NCBI GenBank assembly: GCA_018400875.1
Contig: JAGYLV010000002.1
Coordinates: forward strand, 1 to 64,000
Direction: 5' to 3'
Length of the DNA stretch: 64,000 nt
From: a bacterium
GTDB lineage: Bacteria > Bacillota_I > Bacilli_A > Izemoplasmatales > Izemoplasmataceae
Under the pieces are notes generated by a model. That model was not told the DNA's origin. It searched no databases and saw only the letters and a program-made list of their open reading frames with translations. How positions within the stretch are numbered: position 1 is the first letter of the stretch; each line of letters opens with the position of its first letter. The translations under genes were made by a program, and so were the position numbers. Shown in pieces: positions 1 to 8,743 of the stretch.

Positions 1-2
1 GA

Positions 3-107
3 CCTCAACGAGCCTTCCCTTTTGATGAAACGTACACACGCATCGATGATGATTCACCTAACATCTTAGAAAATGGCTACGCCCTATTAAAAAAGAATCT
101 CGAATGA
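3..107 (+). CDS. C-terminal fragment of a protein truncated by the window edge (reads PQRAFPFDETYTRIDDDSPNILENGYALLKKNLE*); function unknown
   Basis: Open frame from the window start to TGA at 105-107, immediately followed by a terminator hairpin. Confidence 0.5.
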   Translation, partial: PQRAFPFDETYTRIDDDSPNILENGYALLKKNLE

Positions 108-120
108 GATTCTTTTTTTT
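92..120. terminator. Rho-independent terminator (AGAATCTC-GAAT-GAGATTCT + T8)
   Basis: Inverted repeat followed by a T-run, between convergent genes. Confidence 0.75.
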
Positions 121-123
121 GGG

Positions 124-1182
124 TTATCCTTTGTTGGCGCCGGCGGTAATCCCTTCAATGAGAAATCGCTGGAACACAATATATAATACAGTGATTGGAA
201 CCGCGACTAAAATGGCAGCCGCTGAGAAGGCAGGGTAGTTAATCCTTGCTTGATCGTTGATAAACCGGAAAATCCCGACCGCGAGGGTCCATTTTTCTTC
301 GGTTTCAATGACGAAGGATGGCAAGATGTAATCCAGCCACGGCGCCATGAACTGCGTGACCGCAACAAATGAAATGATCGGCACCGATAGCGGCACGATG
401 ATGCGGAAGAATATTTGAAGCTTATTCGCCCCATCAATTTTCGCGGATTCATCCAGTTCTTTAGGCACCCCTTGTAAGTAGCCTTTAATCAGCCAGACAT
501 TAAAGGGGATGGCCCCCGCTGTGTAAATGATGACGAGTGCCAAGGGTTGATCGAGTAAGCCAAAGGTTTGGAAAAGCGTAAATATCGCGATGAGGCCTAA
601 GAAACTCGGGAACATCTGTAAGACTAAGATGGTTAAAAGCCCCGCGCGCTTTCCTTTAAATTTATAGCGGGCAAACACGTACGCGGTCCCGGTGACAAAA
701 AGTACCGAAAAGACCATGGTGAGCACAGCGACTTGCAGCGTGTTGATGTACCATGAGACAAATTCATTGGTTTCTTCACTGGTTCCGTACATCGCCGAAC
801 CTTCAAAGAGAAATTGGAAGGCTTTTAAGGATGGTTCATCCGGCCATATGGTGGAAGGAATCCCGGAGTTTGGGTTCAAACTCGTCCCGATGATATAGGC
901 CACCGGAATTAAAACGATGACGCCCAGTAAAACAAGTTCCGTATAAAGCAGCCCGGTCCCAAAAATGTTTTTGAGATTAAAGACGGATTTAACTTTCCCT
1001 TTATTGGAGGGGCGCATCGGAGGTTTGATTTTGAGGTAATAAATCAAGCCAAAGACGGGAATGAGTCCGATGAATCCGGAAAGCATTCCTTTATGGCCGA
1101 GTTTTTCGGCGATTTGATGCGTCAGTGATTGGTGCGTGAATAAGAGGATAAGAATGATAATCGTCCAAGCAAGCCAACCCAT
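124..1182 (-). CDS. malG: Maltose/maltodextrin ABC transporter permease, MalG type, with N-terminal extension
   Basis: EAA-loop motif (ELDESAKIDGANKLQIFFRIIVPLSVPII) and multiple TM segments; overlaps malF. Confidence 0.9.
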   Translation of the reverse strand: MGWLAWTIIILILLFTHQSLTHQIAEKLGHKGMLSGFIGLIPVFGLIYYLKIKPPMRPSNKGKVKSVFNLKNIFGTGLLYTELVLLGVIVLIPVAYIIGTSLNPNSGIPSTIWPDEPSLKAFQFLFEGSAMYGTSEETNEFVSWYINTLQVAVLTMVFSVLFVTGTAYVFARYKFKGKRAGLLTILVLQMFPSFLGLIAIFTLFQTFGLLDQPLALVIIYTAGAIPFNVWLIKGYLQGVPKELDESAKIDGANKLQIFFRIIVPLSVPIISFVAVTQFMAPWLDYILPSFVIETEEKWTLAVGIFRFINDQARINYPAFSAAAILVAVPITVLYIVFQRFLIEGITAGANKG

Positions 1183-3155
1183 TACATCTCCTCCTTAAAG
1201 GCGCGGGTGCGCGTAAAGTTCCACGCTGAAAGCGTCCCAATGATTAAGAATATGAGCAGTGAGAACACACTGGCCATGGAATACCACCGAACGTTCGCAT
1301 CGGTAGTCAGTTTATAGATCCAGCTGATGAGAATATCGGTTTGCCCCGCAAAGGCCGTGGTGAAATCGCCGCCGGGACCCCCTTGGGTGATGAAGTAAAT
1401 GACCCCGAAGTTATTGAAGTTTTGCGCAAAGGTCATGATAAGTAAGGGACTGGTTGCAAACAAGACAAGTGGCATCGTAATGAATCTAAACTGTTGAAGG
1501 CCCGTCGCTCCATCGATTTCCGCGGCTTCATACAAGGAGCGGTCGATGCTGGTCATAACCCCGGTCATGAGGGCCATAAAGAACGGGAATCCGAGCCAAA
1601 TATTCAGCGTGATGATAAATATCCTCACAAACCAAGGATTCGCCTCATTGGTGATCCATTGAATGTTATCTTCGCCAAAATAAAGAAGTCGTTGCAAGCC
1701 GGTGCCCGCATCTTGGTAACTCCGACCGAGCATCCCCCATTCGAATAAGCGGTCATAAACGCCGACCCGTTCGAGCATTTGATTGACCCATCCCCGGTCC
1801 CGAAACATGACGTTGAAGACCATCTGGGAGATGAGGGCGGGAATGGCCCACGGTAAAATGAGGAGTGATCTCCACGCTTTTCTAAACACAATGCGTTTAT
1901 TGGAAAGCACCACCGCTTGGATAAACCCACCGAAAAAGACGGTGAATGTGGACGCAAACGCCCAAATCAAGGTCCAGCTAAATACTTTAAAGAACTGCGA
2001 GCCAAAGGGCAGTCCCCCTTGTTCAGACAGGGAGAAAATGACCCGGAAGTTTTCAAATCCGACCCACGTAAAAAGGTTATTGGGCGGAATGTGTTGGGCA
2101 TCAAAGTTGGTGAATGCCACGAGCATCCCAAATAAAATTGGCATGATGGAGACAAACGTAATGACAAAGAGTGCAGGCGTCAAAACAATGTATTCAAACG
2201 CATTTTCATAGACGTCTTTGAAATACTTGATTTCATTGGGTTTTTGTTTGGTTTCATCGATGATTTTCGCGGTTTTATACGCGTCACGGACGTTCCAAAT
2301 ATAAACGCCAATAAAGTAAATCAAGAGTAAATTGGAAATGATACCGCGCAGTAAAAGTTGTTGGGAGAAGTTCCCTTGGAGTTCCACCCCACGGCGCGAA
2401 AAGCCCTCTGGGATGAAGAAACTTAAGTCATAATGCTCAGTTACCGTTCGTGATGGGGTCACCCCTAAGGTGATCACACCCCAAATCCCTTTGACAAAGA
2501 AGCCGCCATTTTCATGGAAACGATTGGTAAATACTTCATCGTAGCGGTTAAATAAGGCTTCATCGTACCGGAATAAAATTTGCACCAGCATTTTATTGTA
2601 ATCATCAGTCGTATAGTTATCGCGTCCGCCAAGTCCACCCACGAGTGTATCTTGGAACGCTTTAAAGCTGTCATAATCCAACAAGACTTCATAGCCGTCG
2701 GTGGCAAAATCTTCCAGCTCACCAATGCGTGTCATTTCGGCTGCTAAAAAGTCATACAGTTGGGCTTCAGTAAATTGAATTTGATTACTTTCAGGTTGAA
2801 CGGGACTGCCGTTTTCATCGGCAAAATACTGTAACTCAGCATTATACGTAAGTCCATTGAGTTCAGCGACGGTCTCTAATAACCGGGTGTCTTCGTATTG
2901 GTCGTCTAATAGATTGTAATAATAATCATTGACATACCCTTTAGATGTTTCCACCGTGATTGGATTCCCCGCCAATTGATCGTATAAACTAATCGGTTGG
3001 CCATAAGATCCTGTTCCTAGTTCAATGCCGATGAGTAAGGCAAAAAAACTGAAGAAAAAGAGTCCTTTCAGCCATTGCTTATTAAGAAGTTGTCCGGTTC
3101 CCCAGACCAGGGATGATGCCAGTGTTTTAAGCATCACAACAGGGTTAAATTTCAT
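1182..3155 (-). CDS. malF: Maltodextrin ABC transporter permease, MalF type, with large N-terminal extracytoplasmic extension
   Basis: EAA loop (SLYEAAEIDGATGLQQFRFITMPLV); 657 aa; extra ~210-aa soluble segment between the first and second hydrophobic helices. Confidence 0.88.
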   Translation of the reverse strand: MKFNPVVMLKTLASSLVWGTGQLLNKQWLKGLFFFSFFALLIGIELGTGSYGQPISLYDQLAGNPITVETSKGYVNDYYYNLLDDQYEDTRLLETVAELNGLTYNAELQYFADENGSPVQPESNQIQFTEAQLYDFLAAEMTRIGELEDFATDGYEVLLDYDSFKAFQDTLVGGLGGRDNYTTDDYNKMLVQILFRYDEALFNRYDEVFTNRFHENGGFFVKGIWGVITLGVTPSRTVTEHYDLSFFIPEGFSRRGVELQGNFSQQLLLRGIISNLLLIYFIGVYIWNVRDAYKTAKIIDETKQKPNEIKYFKDVYENAFEYIVLTPALFVITFVSIMPILFGMLVAFTNFDAQHIPPNNLFTWVGFENFRVIFSLSEQGGLPFGSQFFKVFSWTLIWAFASTFTVFFGGFIQAVVLSNKRIVFRKAWRSLLILPWAIPALISQMVFNVMFRDRGWVNQMLERVGVYDRLFEWGMLGRSYQDAGTGLQRLLYFGEDNIQWITNEANPWFVRIFIITLNIWLGFPFFMALMTGVMTSIDRSLYEAAEIDGATGLQQFRFITMPLVLFATSPLLIMTFAQNFNNFGVIYFITQGGPGGDFTTAFAGQTDILISWIYKLTTDANVRWYSMASVFSLLIFLIIGTLSAWNFTRTRAFKEEM

Positions 3156-3181
3156 CGTGTCACGTCCTTAATATGTAAAGA

Positions 3182-3212
3182 AAAGGCCATGATTTTCATG
3201 GCCTTTACCTTT
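3182..3212 (-). terminator. Intercistronic hairpin between malE and malF (AAAGGCCATGA-TTTTCATGGCCTTT)
   Basis: Inverted repeat followed by a T-rich stretch on the minus strand in the malE-malF gap; probable attenuator or processing site. Confidence 0.55.
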
Positions 3213-3219
3213 ATCTTTG

Positions 3220-4578
3220 TTAGTTACCTATTCCAGATTGGGCGGTAAAGCCGTTTTCAGCGGTTTCAGCCGCATCTGCGGGAGAAACAATGCCGTTCCA
3301 TGCATTGGTATACATACTACCGGCATTTGACCAGAAGAATCCCATTTCAGGAATAATCGGCATCGGTTGAGAGTAATTCAACTGATTGGAAATCCCTGCT
3401 AAGTTCTCATCATCAGCCACACCCGGGACGACACTAACGTCTTTAAGGGCAGGTAAGACAAGTTTTTGTTCGTAAAGAATTTCTAAACCATCCACCGACG
3501 TCATGAATTCCAAGAGGCGGAACGCCGCATCCGGATTCGGAGACTGACGGTATACCGATGCCATAATGACACCGGAGAATGAGGTTGGACGTTCACCGCG
3601 GATGGTGGGCACTAAATCCACGCCATAATCCACTTCGGCATTTTCATACCGATCAATGGACCAAGGGCCGTCAATGATGTAAGGAATTTTTCCTTCTTCA
3701 AAGAGCGTCCGGTTGGCTTCACCGTCTAGATCTGCCGCTTGCAAGTTACCAAGGGCGGGACGCACTTCTTGGTTAAAGAACGTGAGCGCATCAATCATTT
3801 CTTGCGAACCTAGATTCGATGATGTCGCGTCAAGGCCATCCGGGCCAAAGAGCTCAAAACCGAATGAAGTCGCTAAGAAGTGCATGTCATACGCATTCCC
3901 GACATCTAGGCCAATGATGGGATTACCATCTAAGAAAGCCGCCATGTCTGGATCCGATGCTTGGGCTAAGATATCTTCGAAACGCTCAGGCGGGGTGCTG
4001 GATCCTGTAAGTTCTTCGAGGAGCGCTTTGTTATAGAATAAGGCGACAGATTCCCCAATGAGCGGTGCGCCAAAGAGGGTTCCTTCACTGGCAGGATCGT
4101 CACAGTCTTCAATTTCATTATTGGAGAAATCGTAGCAGGCCGAAGCCGTTTGCCACGCGGAATCAATCATCCGGGTGCGTAAATCTTCGGCAAATGAACC
4201 TTCAATCGACGCTAAAAGTCCGGATTGTAAGGCCGCCCCAATATGGTCATGGGGATAAAGAACCACGTCCGCCGCTTGGGTAGACCCTGAATAAAGCTCT
4301 AAACGTTGACGGGTATCGACGTTACCCACTTCGGTAAAGTTAAGAGTAATGTCTGGGTTTTGTTCTTCAAACGCTTCTTTAATGGCTAAGAAATAATCTT
4401 CATCATCGGTCCAAACACGAAGTTCAACCGTTTCACTAAAGTCTTGATCAAAGTTGTAAACCACACCTTCACTGGCCCGGTTCACACAGGCTTCTTCACC
4501 GTCTCCACAGCCCGCCAGTAAAAGTGTGACGGAGAGTGTTGCGATGAAAAAGATACTTAAAAATCCTAATTTTTTCAT
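3220..4578 (-). CDS. malE: Extracellular solute-binding lipoprotein, maltodextrin type
   Basis: Signal peptide and lipobox (MKKLGFLSIFFIATLSVTLLLAGCGDG); SBP family 1 features; internal Met start preferred over the ORF-track start. Confidence 0.88.
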   Translation of the reverse strand: MKKLGFLSIFFIATLSVTLLLAGCGDGEEACVNRASEGVVYNFDQDFSETVELRVWTDDEDYFLAIKEAFEEQNPDITLNFTEVGNVDTRQRLELYSGSTQAADVVLYPHDHIGAALQSGLLASIEGSFAEDLRTRMIDSAWQTASACYDFSNNEIEDCDDPASEGTLFGAPLIGESVALFYNKALLEELTGSSTPPERFEDILAQASDPDMAAFLDGNPIIGLDVGNAYDMHFLATSFGFELFGPDGLDATSSNLGSQEMIDALTFFNQEVRPALGNLQAADLDGEANRTLFEEGKIPYIIDGPWSIDRYENAEVDYGVDLVPTIRGERPTSFSGVIMASVYRQSPNPDAAFRLLEFMTSVDGLEILYEQKLVLPALKDVSVVPGVADDENLAGISNQLNYSQPMPIIPEMGFFWSNAGSMYTNAWNGIVSPADAAETAENGFTAQSGIGN

Positions 4579-4579
4579 A

Positions 4580-6145
4580 TTATTGGTCCTCCTTGCGACG
4601 AAGTGCAATGTAGGCACCGGCTAAGAGCGGTAAACCTGCAAAGAGTGTGATCGGTAATACGGTGTCGGCGGCCGTCGCGTCATCGGCACACGGATCCACC
4701 ACCGTTACAGTAATCATTTGTTCGGCCACATTGCCAAAGCGGTCATGGGCTTCTAAAACGATTTCATACACACCGGCTTCACGGGTGGATAAGTACCCTT
4801 CACCCTCTTTAACACGGGCATTGTAAAGGGGTAAGTTTTCACCATAGAAGTTCTCAGTCGCGCGGAACGTGGGGAGTGAGTAACGATCCCCAAGTTCTAA
4901 TTCAACATCGGTGGCCCCAATAATCGTAATGGTAGGCGCATCCGATGGCACGGCGAAATCAAATTCAGCTGGTAAATCCTCTTCGTTCTTTTGATACGTC
5001 ATCGTGTACGTTTCAGATTTATCTAAATCTTCATCGAAAATAAGCATGAATTCAGCCACAGATTCAGTCCCTTTTTCATAGGAAATGTTGGCGATATCCA
5101 CCGCATTCCCTGCCGAATCAACCACGTTGAACCACGACGCATCAAAGATATCGTTTAAGACACTGTCGACTTCTTCTGCCACTTGCACAGGTTTATTGAA
5201 GTTTAAGAGAAGTGAACGTTGATCTTCGAGTTGACCTACTTCAACTTCAAACGCATTGGCGACCGCATCAAATTCTTCGAATGTATCATAGAAATCAGGA
5301 GCTAACCCAACATAAAAGAGGGTCCGGTAGCCCGATCCTTTAAGGTCGGTCACATCAACGAAAAGATCTTCTTCATATTGTTTTTCCCAGGCATCCGTCC
5401 GAACGATAAAGCCGATTTCATCGGAAGCGTCTTCGCCAATGGAGAAGAAGGCAATCCGGTACATTTCCTCGCCTACAGTCCCTCCATCCACATCTAACGG
5501 AGCTCTAAAGGGAACACCAGTTCCAGTTTCGTCAACCATTTCATGGGAACCACCAGTTCCAGTTTCCCAGGTCCAAAGGTTCCATCCTTCATAACTTTCA
5601 GCGGGATCGTAATAGACAACAGCTAATGTGCCATAGCCATCGCGCATCGGGCCATGAACGGGATCTTCGTAGATGACTTCATTCATCCCTTCATAGACAA
5701 AGACGTGTTTGACACCGTTTTCATCGAATCCAACAAATTCACCGTCTTGCTTCAAAATTATTTCTTTATCGGCGATTTTACTAGAATCAGATGGATCAAT
5801 TAGACCATCACGGTCATTGAAGTTGTCCCCCCACGCATCGCTATACCGTAAGATGAGTCCGATGGCGTCGCCGGCATCATCATCGATATAAATTTCAAAA
5901 TATCCACCGAATTCATCGGTGCCTTCTAAGGCGACTGGCGCTTGGGAGCCATTGGTCCCGGTATTCCAAGTCCAGATGTTCCGGCCTTCATAGTCGCCGT
6001 CCCAACGATGATAGTGGACGATGACTTTACGATCAGTGGGCGCTTCTCCATCTTCATGTCCATCGGCTAAGACTGGACTTAAAGTTGAAAATAACCCCAT
6101 AATGAACGCAAAGACCACAAAGAATTGCAGTACTTTTTTCATCAA
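4580..6145 (-). CDS. Surface-anchored protein with two pullulanase-associated (PUD/CBM41-like) domains, an Ig-like domain and a C-terminal TM anchor; no catalytic domain recognised
   Basis: Signal peptide; repeated 'HYHRWDGDYEGRNIWTWNTG' and 'YYDPAESYEGWNLWTWETG' motifs; C-terminal LPITLFAGLPLLAGAYIALRRKEDQ. Confidence 0.72.
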   Translation of the reverse strand: MMKKVLQFFVVFAFIMGLFSTLSPVLADGHEDGEAPTDRKVIVHYHRWDGDYEGRNIWTWNTGTNGSQAPVALEGTDEFGGYFEIYIDDDAGDAIGLILRYSDAWGDNFNDRDGLIDPSDSSKIADKEIILKQDGEFVGFDENGVKHVFVYEGMNEVIYEDPVHGPMRDGYGTLAVVYYDPAESYEGWNLWTWETGTGGSHEMVDETGTGVPFRAPLDVDGGTVGEEMYRIAFFSIGEDASDEIGFIVRTDAWEKQYEEDLFVDVTDLKGSGYRTLFYVGLAPDFYDTFEEFDAVANAFEVEVGQLEDQRSLLLNFNKPVQVAEEVDSVLNDIFDASWFNVVDSAGNAVDIANISYEKGTESVAEFMLIFDEDLDKSETYTMTYQKNEEDLPAEFDFAVPSDAPTITIIGATDVELELGDRYSLPTFRATENFYGENLPLYNARVKEGEGYLSTREAGVYEIVLEAHDRFGNVAEQMITVTVVDPCADDATAADTVLPITLFAGLPLLAGAYIALRRKEDQ

Positions 6146-6191
6146 ATTCCTCCTATATTTTCACTATGGAATAGAGTTTATATCCACCTTA

Positions 6192-6220
6192 AATATATCA
6201 AAGTAGCCCCAAAATGTAAA
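6192..6220 (-). promoter_or_regulatory. Predicted promoter of the PUD-malEFG operon: -35 TTTACA, 17-bp spacer, -10 TATATT (minus strand)
   Basis: -35 at 6215-6220 and -10 at 6192-6197, upstream of the 6145 start. Confidence 0.6.
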
Positions 6221-6231
6221 CGTTTTTACAT
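6214..6231. promoter_or_regulatory. LacI/CcpA-type operator ATGTAAACGTTTTTACAT overlapping the -35 box
   Basis: Near-palindrome with central CG, typical of the LacI family. Confidence 0.6.
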
Positions 6232-6254
6232 GATTTGACATACAATTGCATAAA

Positions 6255-6272
6255 TATGGAAACGGTTACATA
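6255..6272. promoter_or_regulatory. Second LacI/CcpA-type operator TATGGAAACGGTTACATA
   Basis: Near-palindrome with central CG, about 41 bp from the first. Confidence 0.55.
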
Positions 6273-6299
6273 TGAACCGCTTTTAAGCACTGAACTCCA

Positions 6300-6331
6300 T
6301 AAAAAAAAGACGCCAATTTTTGGCGTCTTAT
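6300..6331 (-). terminator. Rho-independent terminator after the DUF1189-like gene
   Basis: AAGACGCCAA-TTTTTGGCGTCTT, T-run on the minus strand. Confidence 0.75.
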
Positions 6332-6342
6332 GAATTGTGTGA

Positions 6343-7161
6343 CTATACCTTGATTTCAGGGTCTTTTCGCCGGTATAAAACATAAACGAAAAACGGCGTG
6401 AGAAAGTTATAAACCAAACTCGAAAAGGCACTGAGTCCGAATAACCCAATAATCAGATTGATAACGCCGGGGACGGTGGAAGCTAAGATAAAGAGTTTCA
6501 CCATATTGGGATATCTTGGTAAATCATAAATCGTCAGTTTAAATAGCATCGCAAATCCCGCGAGAGTAAATAATAAAACGGTGTTGGTCAGAATGTACCC
6601 ACCGACAAAAATGAATGTTAAAGGGAGCGCTAAAAACGGTCTTAAAGACGGATAAAACCCGTCAAAAAGCAGCGTATATGCCGTGTCGGGATCTTCTTGA
6701 TTGAGATCGGAAAACGGCGTGTAATCAAATCCCCGGTAATCCATACGAAGCGTCGCATCCGCGAGTCTTAACTCTGCGGTTTGTTTGCGCATGATAAGTT
6801 CATAGCTTTCAGCCGTCATGGTTTCTGATGCATTTATCACCACGCGTATGGGTTGATCGTTGACTGAAAAACTCGCTTCATAGATGGTGTCGTCTTCACA
6901 GATGAGTTCTTCATTGACGATTTCACAGGGTTCAGGAAGACCGGCAAGCCCCGCCGCATCCGTGAGCTGAATGCCTAAAAGAGTTTGAATGCTGGAATCG
7001 AGTTGGTAAATGGAATAGGTTAAAGGAATAAACATAATTAAATTGAGTAAGAAAAAATAAAAGAGAAACTTTCTTAAGGGCCATTTAAATAGTAAAAAGC
7101 TATCGGCGCTAAACGTGAGCCCTTTTTTAAAGATGGTTCCCAAGGACCTATTCATTCGCAT
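6343..7161 (-). CDS. DUF1189-like membrane protein (maltodextrin-utilisation YvdJ-like)
   Basis: N-terminal 'LLFKWPLRKFLFYFFLLNLIMFIPLTY' and C-terminal TM helices; adjacent to amylase/maltodextrin genes. Confidence 0.6.
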   Translation of the reverse strand: MRMNRSLGTIFKKGLTFSADSFLLFKWPLRKFLFYFFLLNLIMFIPLTYSIYQLDSSIQTLLGIQLTDAAGLAGLPEPCEIVNEELICEDDTIYEASFSVNDQPIRVVINASETMTAESYELIMRKQTAELRLADATLRMDYRGFDYTPFSDLNQEDPDTAYTLLFDGFYPSLRPFLALPLTFIFVGGYILTNTVLLFTLAGFAMLFKLTIYDLPRYPNMVKLFILASTVPGVINLIIGLFGLSAFSSLVYNFLTPFFVYVLYRRKDPEIKV

Positions 7162-8743
7162 CGATCCTTAAGATAACAGTACTTCTTGCGGGGACCGCTT
7201 CTTCAAGGGTACCGTATATCACTTCATAGGAACTTTCTAAATGAATCACTTGAGATTCTTCAGACACATTGTGTAAAACCAAGAGGGTGTCTGATTCAAA
7301 CGACCGGTAAAACCCTTGAAGCCCCGGATGGTTATCTTCAAACGCCTTTATGTCCCCGTATTTGAGGGCAGGTTCAGCCCGTCTTAAATGAAGCATGGCT
7401 TTATACGTATTAAATAACGAATCGGGATCACTCATCTGCGCGGCTACCGAAGGGGTGGAGGCATTGGGCGTGTCGACATACGCATAATCATCAAATGTCC
7501 AGGTGGTGAGGCGCTCATCGTCCCATAAAAACGGCGTTCTAACGGTCGCATCCCACATCGGTGGAGCCCCCGCTTTCGCCCCGCTCATGCCCAGTTCATC
7601 CCCGTAATAAATAAACGGATTCCCCGGCACTGAAAGTAGCATCTCCGCGGCCAGTTTTAACCCTTCTAAATCATCCCCAATATTTGGATACCCCGGTTCT
7701 GAAGGACCGGCTAAACGGTTTTGATCGTGATTTCTCAGGAACGGGCTTTGCACCGCCGTCGCATTTTCAGCGAGCGCATTTTCATGCCATTTGATCACGT
7801 CTTCGACATAAGACCGGGAAAAGCCTTGTGTGACGGCATTGACTACAGCGTTTCCATAATCAAAGTGAAATACCGAATCCATGGATCTCAAAAAAGGTTG
7901 ATAAATCGACGCATTATCCCATACTTCACCGACGATGAAGGCATCTTCGTCGTGATTTTTCATTTGAAAGGTGAAATATTCCAGTTGAAATAAACTCTCA
8001 TCCAGGCTCGAAGTCCCGGCCGGGAGTTCATTCACACTAAATAAGTGAATGGCCGCGTCAATCCGGAAACCATCCACCCCTTTATCCAGCCAATAGGTGC
8101 CGATATCCACAATTTCTTGAACAACTTCCGGGTTGGACCAATTGAGATCGGGCATATACCCGCCAAACACCCCGGCATAATAGGTGTCTTCACCGGCCGC
8201 ATGCCACATCGTTTGACCCCACGCTCCCGTTTGACCAACGCGGTCATCGGAGGCAGGTATGCGGCGATAATAATCTTGATAATCCGGGTCTCCAGCCAAG
8301 AACGCTTCGAACCAAGGATGCGTATCCGATGAATGATTGATCACAAAATCAATGATCACATCGATGCCTTTTTCATCGGCCGCGCTTAAGAAAGACTCAA
8401 AGTCTTCGAGCGTCCCATAATCGGCATGCACGTCATAATAATCATCCACATCGTACCCATGATAAGAAGGACTCGGATGAATGGGCATCAACCAAAGCGC
8501 TTCAATGCCTAAATCCACAAAGTAATCGAGCGATTGTTCAAGGCCAATAAAATCACCGATGCCATCATTATTGCCATCGGCGAAGCTCCTGACAAAGACT
8601 TGATAGTAATTTTGGATGCGCGGATCACCGACCGGCACGACTTCTTCGGGGGGCGTTTCTGGGCCGGTTTCACAGGCCCCGAGTAAAAGGACCGATAAGA
8701 TAGTTAATATTAAAAGGATGGGTTTTTTCATGAGCTGCCTCAT
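7148..8743 (-). CDS. Lipoprotein alpha-amylase / alpha-glucosidase, GH13 family
   Basis: Lipobox LLLGAC; GH13 motifs DFVINH, GFRIDAAIH, EVW and FLRNHDQ. Confidence 0.92.
   Translation of the reverse strand: MRQLMKKPILLILTILSVLLLGACETGPETPPEEVVPVGDPRIQNYYQVFVRSFADGNNDGIGDFIGLEQSLDYFVDLGIEALWLMPIHPSPSYHGYDVDDYYDVHADYGTLEDFESFLSAADEKGIDVIIDFVINHSSDTHPWFEAFLAGDPDYQDYYRRIPASDDRVGQTGAWGQTMWHAAGEDTYYAGVFGGYMPDLNWSNPEVVQEIVDIGTYWLDKGVDGFRIDAAIHLFSVNELPAGTSSLDESLFQLEYFTFQMKNHDEDAFIVGEVWDNASIYQPFLRSMDSVFHFDYGNAVVNAVTQGFSRSYVEDVIKWHENALAENATAVQSPFLRNHDQNRLAGPSEPGYPNIGDDLEGLKLAAEMLLSVPGNPFIYYGDELGMSGAKAGAPPMWDATVRTPFLWDDERLTTWTFDDYAYVDTPNASTPSVAAQMSDPDSLFNTYKAMLHLRRAEPALKYGDIKAFEDNHPGLQGFYRSFESDTLLVLHNVSEESQVIHLESSYEVIYGTLEEAVPARSTVILRIDANE

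Noticed and set aside
692-2211. Plus-strand ORFs antisense to malG/malF (692-898, 1494-1748, 1783-2211)
   Set aside because: Low-complexity antisense translations with no domain signatures; the minus-strand genes are clear
4579-4617. N-terminal extension MPTLHFVARRTNN of the binding protein in the ORF track
   Set aside because: The true start is MKKLGFLSIFF..., giving a proper lipoprotein signal; the extension overlaps the end of the PUD gene
5510-5570. Short direct repeat ACCAGTTCCAGTTTC seen twice
   Set aside because: Explained by the recurring ETGTG peptide within the PUD protein, a coding-level repeat rather than a DNA element
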